From a virus, in the IMG/VR virus record IMGVR_UViG_3300036851_000151, positions 1-62,834 of that record: DNA of 62,834 bases. The stretch is one strand, 5' to 3'. The notes below the pieces were generated by a model. That model made no database searches. It saw nothing but the letters and a program-made list of their open reading frames with translations, and was not told the origin of the DNA. This document shows positions 15,561 through 22,163 of this stretch, one piece after another. Each line of letters starts with the position of its first letter. Position 1 is the first letter of the stretch. Made by a program: the position numbers and the translations under genes.

Positions 15561-16006
15561 TGATGCGGATGGTCGTCGAGAAAGACGCGGCCGAAATCCT
15601 AGGCATTCCTCAGCGCACGCTCTACAACGAGCGTCGCGTTGGCCGCATCGGATATCGGCGGGTTGCGGGGCGCATTCCGATCAAGATCGGCTTCACGTCA
15701 TGGGAAGATCCGCAGCACCGGATGGCGCTTCTACAAAGCGGGAACCCGGAGCGGCTGCGGCTGATCTGTGAAGCGCCCGGCGACCGCTATTCAGAAAAGG
15801 CCCTGCACAGAGAGTTTGCCGACGACCGAATGGTCGGCGAGTGGTTCGCCTGCTCTGCCCGATTGCTTGACCTGATCAAGCGGATCAAGGCCGGCGCGGC
15901 CATCGCGGAAGCCCTCAAACCACAGCAAAATACTGGCCAAGAGAACGCCGGCAGAATCCCCGTCAGTTCCCGGAACGTCCCGCAAAACTCCGTAGCAAAA
16001 AGCTAG
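15560..16006 (+). CDS. Chimera: excisionase-like HTH fused to GIY-YIG-superfamily domain
   Basis: 148 aa, TGATG overlap with int. Residues 5-38 (AAEILGIPQRTLYNERRVGR, IGYRRVAGR) follow the same pattern as the HTH of the gene at 14326. At residue 40 it switches directly into a MUG113/T5orf172-like domain: IKIGF (the 'YIG' strand), HRMALLQSGNPERL, RYSEKALHREF and GEWF, with Arg54 and Glu79 matching the conserved Arg and Glu. The first 'GIY' strand is missing at the junction, so nuclease activity is doubtful. The last 40 residues are low complexity. Confidence 0.65.
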   Translation: MMRMVVEKDAAEILGIPQRTLYNERRVGRIGYRRVAGRIPIKIGFTSWEDPQHRMALLQSGNPERLRLICEAPGDRYSEKALHREFADDRMVGEWFACSARLLDLIKRIKAGAAIAEALKPQQNTGQENAGRIPVSSRNVPQNSVAKS

Positions 16007-16015
16007 GATTTGCTT

Positions 16016-16942
16016 ATGGAATCCACCTCGTCTATGTCTTCGCGCCTCATCGCCCAGATCCCAGCATCCGCAGTTTCTAAGGCATCTCGGGGCGTTTCTC
16101 AAAAGGTGCCCGCAAAACGTGTCGGCAGAATCTCGGCGGGCGGCCGACCGCCGGAGGGTCCGAAGCTCCGACCGAACCTAAAGCGGAGCGGGATTTTCTA
16201 CATCTATTTCACTGATCCAGATACCGGGCGCAGCCGCGAAAGGTCAACAGGAACGCGGGATCGGGAGGAAGCCGAGAAGTATTTTGCCAATTGGCGACCG
16301 AACGTGAAGAGGATGTTTAAATCTACGAAAACAGTCTTCGGATTGATATATTTCATCCGAGCGCCGAACGCGATTAAGGTAGGTTTCGCTCAAAACATCG
16401 CCAAGCGCTTCGCTGATATCCAGACCGCGAACCCAGATAGATTGGCGTTGCTGGGTTCGATCGAAGGGAATTACGAAGTCGAGAAAGCTATACTTTACCA
16501 GCTCGCGAAACATCATATTCGCGGGGAGTGGCTCCATGCGCATCCAGAAGTTATCGAATATGTGAACAATTTGCTTTCGGGCAGACCAGCGGGCGCGTTG
16601 CCTGATACGGGAGTTTCGACGATGCCTATCAGAATTCAGCGGTCGCGAGCCAAGGGTTGGCGAATGCCGGCAAACACAATTTATGTTGGACGCCCCAGCC
16701 GCTACGGGAACAAGTATCGCCCCGGACGGCACGGTGATGCAGCTGAGTGTGTGCGGAAATTCCGGGAGGATTGGGAGTACGGCTTGGCCCATCCACTCGG
16801 TAGTGTTCTCTTGAACGCCACGCTCAACGAGCTTCGTGGTCACGATCTCGCATGCTGGTGCGCGCTCGATCTACCGTGTCACGCCGACGTGTTACTCGAA
16901 CTGGCGAACGCACCGCGACTTTTGCGGAGCGTCGGCACATGA
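16016..16942 (+). CDS. Chimera: integrase N-terminus, GIY-YIG-superfamily domain, DUF4326
   Basis: 308 aa from ATG 16016 with AGGA 7 bp upstream. Residues 42-94 (PEGPKLRPNLKRSGIFYIYF, then TGRSRERSTGTRDREEAE) closely copy the N-terminal module of the phage integrase. Residues 107-188 form a complete MUG113-type domain: FGLIYFIRA, IKVGFA, KRFADIQ, a Glu near 156, and RGEW. Residues 204-300 are DUF4326: KGWRMPANTIYVGRPSRYGN, LRGHDLACWCALDLPCHADV. An internal ATG at 16622 behind GGGAG could also make DUF4326 alone. I know of no described protein with this order. Confidence 0.7.
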   Translation: MESTSSMSSRLIAQIPASAVSKASRGVSQKVPAKRVGRISAGGRPPEGPKLRPNLKRSGIFYIYFTDPDTGRSRERSTGTRDREEAEKYFANWRPNVKRMFKSTKTVFGLIYFIRAPNAIKVGFAQNIAKRFADIQTANPDRLALLGSIEGNYEVEKAILYQLAKHHIRGEWLHAHPEVIEYVNNLLSGRPAGALPDTGVSTMPIRIQRSRAKGWRMPANTIYVGRPSRYGNKYRPGRHGDAAECVRKFREDWEYGLAHPLGSVLLNATLNELRGHDLACWCALDLPCHADVLLELANAPRLLRSVGT

Positions 16943-17019
16943 CCGACAGCGCCGACGTTTCCGGAATCTGCGGTTTTTTGAGCACTGTCCGGATTACTGT
17001 CCGGAGAATCCAAGCATGA
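16939..17019 (+). CDS. Possible 26-aa ORF
   Basis: ATGA overlap with the chimera gene. It covers a short direct repeat (two copies of ACTGTCCGGA/G). Composition is not distinctive; real only if the coupling is used. Confidence 0.2.
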   Translation: MTDSADVSGICGFLSTVRITVRRIQA

Positions 17020-17025
17020 ATGAAC

Positions 17026-17154
17026 ATGCTCGATGAAGGCGAGGAACCGACCGCCGCCGACCTCGCCCGTATGGACAACATCCATACCGAAATCGAGAAA
17101 TTCACCGAGACATTCGACGCTGAGGTTTTGAAACGCCATGGAGGCCAGCAATGA
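17026..17154 (+). CDS. 42-aa acidic protein
   Basis: ATG 17026 to TGA 17152, ATGA overlap with the next gene. Acidic and helical (DEGEEPTAADLARMDNIHTE). Codon use fits the region. Function unknown. Confidence 0.4.
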   Translation: MLDEGEEPTAADLARMDNIHTEIEKFTETFDAEVLKRHGGQQ

Positions 17155-17453
17155 CCGCGCGGGAAGAGTACATGATTTACGTGCCGACGCTTGGCGACCG
17201 CCTTCGCCGGGCGCTGGGGTATCGCCAGCGGCTGCCGGAAGATTTCGACCCAGAGCCGAACGACTGCCCCTATTGGGCCAAGACCGTCATCATCGTGCGG
17301 TTCGATTGGCGCGACCGCCTACGCCTGCTACTAACCGGTGGTGTCGAGGTAGCAACCGAACATCGGACCAGCGAGCAGATCGAGAAGATGATCGGGCACA
17401 CCGCCGTCACTTTGCTCGGGCCGGGCGATCGGCGGCTCAAAAAGAAGCCATGA
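17151..17453 (+). CDS. Hypothetical protein
   Basis: 100 aa. It has RLRRALGYRQRLPEDFD and an amphipathic or hydrophobic stretch (DRLRLLLTGGVEVATEHRTS) reminiscent of small phage proteins of unknown role. Translationally coupled at its 5' end. Confidence 0.55.
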   Translation: MTAREEYMIYVPTLGDRLRRALGYRQRLPEDFDPEPNDCPYWAKTVIIVRFDWRDRLRLLLTGGVEVATEHRTSEQIEKMIGHTAVTLLGPGDRRLKKKP

Positions 17454-17493
17454 CCCCCGCCTCTGCCCCAACCCGGCACACCGGGAGAGAGTG

Positions 17494-17730
17494 ATGCGCA
17501 TCATAAGCGCCAGCCGCAACCTTTTCCGCGGCACGCACAAGGGCGCGTCGATTGAGATCGAACGCGAGCCAGATGGGAGCTTTTACATCATCGTGACGGC
17601 GCGGGATGGCGGGCACCTATACGACGGCTGGGCACCCGACACTGTGCTGAACATGCGGGCCGCGAAGGCTGAGGCCATCGACGGCGCATGTCTTGGTCCG
17701 CAACCCCGCCCGGCGAGCGGGATGGAGTAG
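17494..17730 (+). CDS. Hypothetical protein
   Basis: 78 aa from ATG 17494 (GTG 17491 adjacent), with GGGAGAGA upstream. It has predicted beta strands (GASIEIEREPDGSFYIIVTA). No function is recognised. Confidence 0.55.
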   Translation: MRIISASRNLFRGTHKGASIEIEREPDGSFYIIVTARDGGHLYDGWAPDTVLNMRAAKAEAIDGACLGPQPRPASGME

Positions 17731-17741
17731 GAGATACAGGG

Positions 17742-18011
17742 ATGGACGAACTGATTGCGCGGCTTGAGGCCGCGACAGAGGGAAGCCGCGAGCTTGACCG
17801 CGAGATCGAGTGCAGCCTGCAGCCGCAGCACGCCGCGCTGATCCGCCGCGATAAATGGGATTGCAAGGCGTTCACGATCACTATCGCGATCTCCGATGAT
17901 ACCGGCGCCGTTATTACCTGGGACGACGGCCACGCGCACGGCACGCATAAGGCAACGCCGATCGCCCTCTGCATCGCCGCGCTCCGTGCCCGCCAGAGAG
18001 CCACCCCATGA
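17742..18011 (+). CDS. Hypothetical protein
   Basis: 89 aa from ATG 17742 with TAGGAGATACAGGG upstream. The N-terminus (DELIARLEAATEGSRELDRE) matches a recurrent small phage protein family of unknown function that ends in IALCIAALRARQ-like helices. The 4-bp overlap with the next gene supports an operon. Confidence 0.65.
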   Translation: MDELIARLEAATEGSRELDREIECSLQPQHAALIRRDKWDCKAFTITIAISDDTGAVITWDDGHAHGTHKATPIALCIAALRARQRATP

Positions 18012-18286
18012 TCATCCCCCGCAACCCCCGCGAGGCGGCGCTGGAGCGCTTCGATAAAGACGTGCCGCAGCATCGTCCGATACCGCCTGCAATCGCCTAC
18101 CCGGCGGATTATGGGCTGGCGAATACGACCGCTGACCTGATCTGGCAATACGGCCTAGACGGCGCGATCAACAGATTGATCGAGATGGCGGAGCGGATTA
18201 CTGCCGGGGAGAAGCCGGTGGATTGGGTAATGCGCCGCCGTCGGGTAGACCCGACCGAGAGAATTATTGCAGAGCGGAGCAGATGA
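18008..18286 (+). CDS. Hypothetical protein
   Basis: 92 aa, ATGA overlaps at both ends. Helical with conserved-looking NTTADLIWQYGLDGAINRLI. No function is recognised. Confidence 0.5.
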   Translation: MIIPRNPREAALERFDKDVPQHRPIPPAIAYPADYGLANTTADLIWQYGLDGAINRLIEMAERITAGEKPVDWVMRRRRVDPTERIIAERSR

Positions 18287-18513
18287 TGGGCGCGCACCTA
18301 ATCGACGGAGAATTTCAGTCCGATAAATACCCGACAACGCCGCGCGGGAAGGTGCCGCTGTCGTGCAGAGACGTAACAGCGCAGGACTTGCTTTGGGAAT
18401 ACGCGCAGCGTCGCCGAGCGGTCGATGCTCCGATGATCTGGAAGAGGCGCTACGGCGCGCCAGCTATAGGCCGGCCCCTCTCCCCGCCGCCGATGGCGGA
18501 TGGCGAGGGATGA
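18283..18513 (+). CDS. Hypothetical protein, probably frameshifted
   Basis: 76 aa. HLIDGEFQSDKYPTTPRGKV, then CRDVTAQDLLWEYAQRRRAV, resembles a small conserved phage protein that normally continues with 'DDLEEAL'. Here that continuation is readable only in another frame from about 18428 (SDDLEEALRRASY), which implies a one-base indel near 18425-18430. The present C-terminus is therefore probably aberrant. Confidence 0.5.
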   Translation: MMGAHLIDGEFQSDKYPTTPRGKVPLSCRDVTAQDLLWEYAQRRRAVDAPMIWKRRYGAPAIGRPLSPPPMADGEG

Positions 18514-18866
18514 TTGCCGCATCACCTGTCCCGGCGAGCGTCCAGCCAGCTGAGCTGATCCCCTCGGATTTGGGTCGTGCGTTATTTATCGCTGCCTTGG
18601 GAATTGGCACCCTTTACGGCCTAGATTTGACGCATGTCGCCAACACGGCGACTGCGTGTGGATCACGGGGGAATTGGGGTCGACCGGAAAGATGGGAGAC
18701 CCGGCGATGTGCCGCGAATATAACCCAGCAGATGGCCAAGAGATTAAGGCCTGGCCCGTCGTCGAGACATGGTTTCTCGGCCGCTTTATCGCCTGCAGCG
18801 AGGATAGGCTTCCCTCGCTATGGTGGCGGGTCAAACTCCGCTTGGGACTGCTGTTCAAGGGGTTAG
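18510..18866 (+). CDS. Doubtful ORF overlapping a better candidate
   Basis: 118 aa, ATGA overlap with the previous gene. The first 50 residues (AELIPSDLGRALFIAALGIG) are plausible; the rest is Arg/Ser/Gly-rich like out-of-frame sequence. A frameshift into the gene below is possible. Confidence 0.3.
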   Translation: MIAASPVPASVQPAELIPSDLGRALFIAALGIGTLYGLDLTHVANTATACGSRGNWGRPERWETRRCAANITQQMAKRLRPGPSSRHGFSAALSPAARIGFPRYGGGSNSAWDCCSRG

Positions 18867-18874
18867 GGCGGTAA
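18656..18874 (+). CDS. Small hypothetical protein
   Basis: 72 aa from GTG 18656 (ATG 18692 is alternative). EIKAWPVVETWFLGRFIACS and LWWRVKLRLGLLFKG read as real protein, perhaps membrane-associated. The frame stays open upstream to 18554 without a start, so the true N-terminus may lie in the overlapping ORF across a frameshift. Confidence 0.4.
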   Translation: MWITGELGSTGKMGDPAMCREYNPADGQEIKAWPVVETWFLGRFIACSEDRLPSLWWRVKLRLGLLFKGLGR

Positions 18875-18960
18875 TGGAAAACGATTCCGGCCGCCCCGCG
18901 CGAGTTGCTGCGAGGGTGGAACTGGGCTCGCATGCGACGTGACGAACGAAGGACGAGACG

Positions 18961-19539
18961 ATGGCTGAAGGTGCGACTGCGTATCCACTAGCGTGGCCAG
19001 CGGGCTTCGCACGCTCGGCGAAGCGTGAATCTGGTCGGTTCAAGACGACACTTGCCGGCGCGCTGCGGAACGTGCAGGACTCGCTCCGCCTGTTCGGCCA
19101 GGACAGCGGCAAGCCAATATCCGGCGTCGTGATGTCATCGAATGTGACGCTCGGCAGCGAGCGCCCCGCTGATCCCGGTGTCGCGGTCTATTTCACCTGG
19201 GAGGGCATGCAGATTTGCATCCCGGTTGACCGTTACGACAGCGTAGCCGCCAATCTGCAAGCGATCCACCACATCCTTGAGGCTCGGCGCGTCGAACTGC
19301 GCCACGGAACACTGGCGCTTGTTCGCGCCACCTTCTCAGGCTTCAAGGCGCTTCCGGCCCCGAAGAGCTGGCGAGATGTTCTTGAGATCGATGAGGCCGC
19401 GCGCGTTACTGCTGACGACGTGGACCGCCGCTACCGCGATCTGGCAAAACAGCGGCACCCCGACGCCGGCGGGAACGCCGCTGCGATGGTCGAACTCAAT
19501 CAGGCCCGCGCCGATGCCCGCCGAGAGCTTGGCGCATGA
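18961..19539 (+). CDS. J-domain (DnaJ-like) protein
   Basis: 192 aa from ATG 18961 with AAGGACGAGACG upstream. Residues 1-130 form an N-terminal domain (AYPLAWPAGFARS..., DPGVAVYFTWEGMQICIPVD). Residues about 137-190 are a J-domain with helix II (DVDRRYRDLAKQRHPDAGG), including the HPD motif, then MVELNQARADARREL. It should recruit a host DnaK. This architecture is known from phages and plasmids; the phage process it serves is unknown. It is the last gene of the rightward arm. Confidence 0.75.
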   Translation: MAEGATAYPLAWPAGFARSAKRESGRFKTTLAGALRNVQDSLRLFGQDSGKPISGVVMSSNVTLGSERPADPGVAVYFTWEGMQICIPVDRYDSVAANLQAIHHILEARRVELRHGTLALVRATFSGFKALPAPKSWRDVLEIDEAARVTADDVDRRYRDLAKQRHPDAGGNAAAMVELNQARADARRELGA

Positions 19540-19564
19540 TCGCCGCCTGGGTTGAAACTAGAAA

Positions 19565-19591
19565 GGCCGGCGCGGGGTGCCCCGGCCGGCC
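19565..19591. terminator. Hairpin between convergent arms
   Basis: GGCCGG (19565-19570) pairs with CCGGCC (19586-19591) and inner GGGG (19574-19577) with CCCC (19580-19583). No T-tract follows on either strand, so termination is inferred from its position between the convergent J-domain and membrane-protein genes. Confidence 0.45.
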
Positions 19592-19652
19592 CTGATGGAG
19601 AGAGATGATGCCAGCGCGGCGCCGAGCGCGGTCCAGTCGCGCAGCTTGCGGA

Positions 19653-20012
19653 TCACGAGCGGCGCGCCAACTCGGCGCGGTTGAGATCAGTCGTCGTTGT
19701 CGGGGTGCCGGCCGACGTGACGACGGCGACCGGAGCGCCGGCTTGGTATGTCGCGCGGGCCGAGGCTTCGGCTGACAGGACGGAGCTGGCACGCGAGGCT
19801 CTGATGGCCGCCACCTTCTGCCAGGCACTCCACCCCGCCGCGCCCAGCATCATGGCTGCGCCGGCCGCCATCTCGATCTGGCTGCCCGTGACGGCGCTCG
19901 CCCAGGCGAACCCGAGGCCGCCCAGCGCGGCGAGCACGGCGCGAAACAGCCCGGCCAGGATCGGGAGGTAGGCCGACCAGGCGCTTGGGACTTGGTTGAT
20001 GTCGTCTGACAT
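19653..20012 (-). CDS. Holin-like membrane protein (Pam3_gp28-like)
   Basis: 119 aa from ATG 20012 (minus strand) with GGAGATAGTCC upstream. Two to three hydrophobic segments are visible in residues 13-60 (LAGLFRAVLAALGGLGFAWA; GAAMMLGAAGWSAWQKVAAI), followed by a Thr/Ser/Ala tail. Size, topology and neighbours (endolysin, other small membrane proteins) fit a holin or accessory membrane protein of the lysis cassette. Confidence 0.55.
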   Translation of the reverse strand: MSDDINQVPSAWSAYLPILAGLFRAVLAALGGLGFAWASAVTGSQIEMAAGAAMMLGAAGWSAWQKVAAIRASRASSVLSAEASARATYQAGAPVAVVTSAGTPTTTTDLNRAELARRS

Positions 20013-20016
20013 TGGA

Positions 20017-20211
20017 CTATCTCCACAAAAGCCGGCCACCGCCGCCCGAAAGACCGAGCAGCAAATCCACGATTACGATCAACGCGATCAGGACGAACGC
20101 GACTTGAATAATCAGCGGGAACGGATGCGGGAGGGGCAGAAGCGTAATCACCCAGTACGCGACCCCGAGCACAAGCAAGATGATGATCAGGTTGACGAGC
20201 AACGGGAGCAT
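20017..20211 (-). CDS. Small two-helix membrane protein
   Basis: 64 aa, almost entirely hydrophobic: LVNLIIILLVLGVAYWVITL and VAFVLIALIVIVDLLLGL. It lies in the lysis cassette and could be a holin or antiholin. It ends 4 bp before the previous gene's start. Confidence 0.55.
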   Translation of the reverse strand: MLPLLVNLIIILLVLGVAYWVITLLPLPHPFPLIIQVAFVLIALIVIVDLLLGLSGGGGRLLWR

Positions 20212-20318
20212 GGCGATGTTCCGATGCAGAAGGGCCGCGCGGGGCGGCGAGGAATGCGGTGTTCGGGAATGGCGGCTAGGGTTGCCGCGGCGGGTGCTTT
20301 CATCGCGTGTGGCGCGTC

Positions 20319-20507
20319 TTATGCGTCTGTCCGCTGGGCGAGGTACCCGGCGATTACCGCGAGCGTAGCGACCTCGATTGCCTCAAGCGTCTCGCCGCCG
20401 ATTTGAGTTAGCGGCCTGCCCAAAAGAGCCAGACTGACGACAACCGCCAGCGGGTGCATCAGCAGCCCGGCCGCCAGGATAATCGCCACAATATCGCGTG
20501 GGGCCAT
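20319..20507 (-). CDS. Small membrane protein in lysis cassette
   Basis: 62 aa from ATG 20507 (minus) behind GAGGGTGTG. Two hydrophobic helices (IVAIILAAGLLMHPLAVVVS; ATLAVIAGYLAQ). Its start abuts the end of the endolysin gene. Holin candidate; which of the three small membrane proteins is the holin cannot be told. Confidence 0.5.
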   Translation of the reverse strand: MAPRDIVAIILAAGLLMHPLAVVVSLALLGRPLTQIGGETLEAIEVATLAVIAGYLAQRTDA

Positions 20508-21295
20508 CACACCCTCGGCTGCCCCGCCGCGGCGAGCAACTCGTTGAGCGCCGCCCGGCTCAGCCTGCCGAAGTCCCCATCGATCTCTGCTCGGTAGTAC
20601 CCAGCGTCGCGCAGCGTTGTTTGCAGCGCCCTGATGGCATCGAGCGGGGCGATTGCCGCCACCGGGGCCGTTGCGGGCGCTGGCGGCGCTTCCTGCGCGC
20701 CCGGTCGATAGTTGAACTCCCCCGTCCGCCAGAACAGATCGAAAGCCACGTTCTTCCGCTCGTCGACGTCGCCGAATGAGATGCCGACGGCGTCTTTCAT
20801 CTTCTGCCAGCCGCCGCCATTGTAGCGCCACAGCATGTAGGCGACGGTAATCGCGGCGGCGACCTCGGGCTTATTGGCGAGCTCGGGATCGCTCACGATG
20901 TCGTGACCGGTGAGCGTCTTCAGCTTCTCATGATTCGACCGCCCAGTTAGCTGGACCGTGCCATGCCCGCGGAACCGCCAGCCGTCATCCGGCTCGACCT
21001 GGCCGAGATGATGGATGTGGTTGAACTGCGGCCCGTACACGTAATTGAAGAACCGCTCGTCGCTGGCCTTCAGGTCGTTGATGAAGGCGTCTGATTTGTC
21101 GCCGAGCCGGCTGCGGAAAGTCGCGCGAATGCGGCTGTTCGACGTGTTGCGATACGGCGTCTCCGATCGTGAGTCGAAACCGCTCTCGCCCATCGCGATC
21201 GCCGCGGTACCGGCGCGCAGCTCGTTGTTGTGCATACCCTGACGGTCCATCTCGGCGCGCAGCAGAGCTTTCGCGGAAGCTAATTCATCCGGCAT
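20507..21295 (-). CDS. Endolysin: GH19 lysozyme/chitinase-like with C-terminal binding domain
   Basis: 262 aa. Residues about 20-185 form a GH19-like catalytic domain (AGTAAIAMGESGFDSRSE with a candidate catalytic Glu; WRFRGHGTVQLTGRSNHEKL; AAAITVAYMLWR). A linker rich in Ala/Pro follows, then residues about 218-258 (LQTTLRDAGYYRAEIDGDFG) match a PG_binding_1 domain at the C-terminus. It has no signal peptide, so it is holin-dependent. It would cleave peptidoglycan glycan strands to release progeny. Confidence 0.85.
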   Translation of the reverse strand: MPDELASAKALLRAEMDRQGMHNNELRAGTAAIAMGESGFDSRSETPYRNTSNSRIRATFRSRLGDKSDAFINDLKASDERFFNYVYGPQFNHIHHLGQVEPDDGWRFRGHGTVQLTGRSNHEKLKTLTGHDIVSDPELANKPEVAAAITVAYMLWRYNGGGWQKMKDAVGISFGDVDERKNVAFDLFWRTGEFNYRPGAQEAPPAPATAPVAAIAPLDAIRALQTTLRDAGYYRAEIDGDFGRLSRAALNELLAAAGQPRV

Positions 21296-21331
21296 CTCTT
21301 CGCCCTTTTTATGTTATAAGTTTGGCCGTGG

Positions 21332-21417
21332 GCCGGCTTGGTGGAACGGGCAGACACGGCGGACTTAAACTCCGCTGCCATCGCGCATTGAGGGTTCGAG
21401 TCCCTCAGCCGGCCCCA
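21332..21417 (+). tRNA. tRNA-Leu (UAA)
   Basis: The 7-bp acceptor GCCGGCT/AGCCGGC is present. The anticodon loop CTTAAAC gives anticodon TAA, with stem GCGGA/TCCGC. A longish variable arm can pair TGC with GCA. The T arm GAGGG-TTCGAGT-CCCTC is standard, and CCA is encoded. The discriminator base is C, unusual for bacterial tRNA-Leu. UUA is a rare codon in this GC-rich phage, so the tRNA may serve low-GC genes or replace a host tRNA. Confidence 0.85.
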
Positions 21418-21423
21418 AAAATC

Positions 21424-21502
21424 GCTGGCGTAGCTCAGCCCGGTAGAGCGCCCGCTTTGTAAGCGGTCAGGTCGTAGGTTCGGGCTCCTACCGCCAGCAC
21501 CA
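21424..21502 (+). tRNA. tRNA-Thr (UGU)
   Basis: Acceptor GCTGGCG pairs with CGCCAGC, followed by A and encoded CCA. Anticodon loop TTTGTAA gives TGT. D-stem GCTC/GAGC is present. The T arm GTAGG/CCTAC encloses TTCGGGCT, eight bases instead of seven, so the T loop carries an extra base. It lies 6 bp after tRNA-Leu on the strand opposite to the surrounding lysis genes. Confidence 0.8.
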
Positions 21503-21524
21503 GTCTTCTGATATAATTCTAATC

Positions 21525-21947
21525 ATGATATGTCGTGTTTGCCGAAAAGATCAGGACGCGAGCAATTTCCCAGTAGGCCACGCAGGTCGCAATTTGCCAT
21601 GCTACGCATGTGTGCGCGACTACAATAAAAAATGGTACGATAACAATCCCACGCGCCGTGAGTATTTAGGCAAGCAAAAAACCGCTCAGGTCAAACGCAA
21701 CAACGCCGCCGTTCTTGCATACCTAGAGAATCACCCATGTGTTGACTGCGGCGAAGCGGACCCTATAGTTCTTGAATTCGATCATGGCGATGGTGGCGGT
21801 AAGGTGGCCGCCGTTTGTTTCGGTATCCAGCACGGCTGGTCAATAGCAAAGCTAATGACCGAGATCGCGAAATGTGACGTGCGGTGCGCCAACTGCCACA
21901 GACGAAAGACAGCCAGAGAGCGCAGTTATTTCAGGGCCGGGCTGTAG
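21525..21947 (+). CDS. HNH endonuclease
   Basis: 140 aa. CRVCRKDQDASNF and CYACVRDYNKKW give an N-terminal zinc pair. HPCVDCGEADPIVLEFDH followed by KCDVRCANCHRRKTA is a full HNH core with Cys zinc ligands. It lies just downstream of the tRNA pair on the same strand, with lower GC than its neighbours. It is likely a free-standing homing-type or DNA-processing nuclease inserted near the tRNAs. Confidence 0.8.
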   Translation: MICRVCRKDQDASNFPVGHAGRNLPCYACVRDYNKKWYDNNPTRREYLGKQKTAQVKRNNAAVLAYLENHPCVDCGEADPIVLEFDHGDGGGKVAAVCFGIQHGWSIAKLMTEIAKCDVRCANCHRRKTARERSYFRAGL

Positions 21948-21980
21948 CGCCCGTTCAAATCGAGGCCGTCAGCACCACCT

Positions 21981-22163
21981 CTACCGCCGCACGACCCGCA
22001 GGCCATGCACCAGGCGCACCATCGTCGTCTCGTGGCCCTCGTAGGTCTTGCGCAGCACCCGGACCTCGCCGGTATCGGTGTCCACGGCAACGGCGCCGGC
22101 AATCTCGGTGCAGCTCCGCAGGTCGATGACGGCGTGCGTCTTCGGGTCGATCTCGCGGATCAT
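21981..22163 (-). CDS. Small hypothetical protein
   Basis: 60 aa, ATGA overlap with the end of the PAS-receiver gene. Beta-rich (AGAVAVDTDTGEVRVLRKTY). It may be co-translated with the signalling protein. Function unknown. Confidence 0.45.
   Translation of the reverse strand: MIREIDPKTHAVIDLRSCTEIAGAVAVDTDTGEVRVLRKTYEGHETTMVRLVHGLRVVRR

Noticed and set aside
15540-16020. attP core next to the integrase
   Set aside because: No tRNA-like end or clear core with arm repeats could be recognised; short shared words (CCGCAAAAC, CGGCAGAATC) around 15949-16133 are too weak.
20188-20303. 37-codon minus-strand ORF between membrane-protein genes
   Set aside because: Pro/Arg-rich, no ribosome binding site, and it overlaps the start of a better gene.
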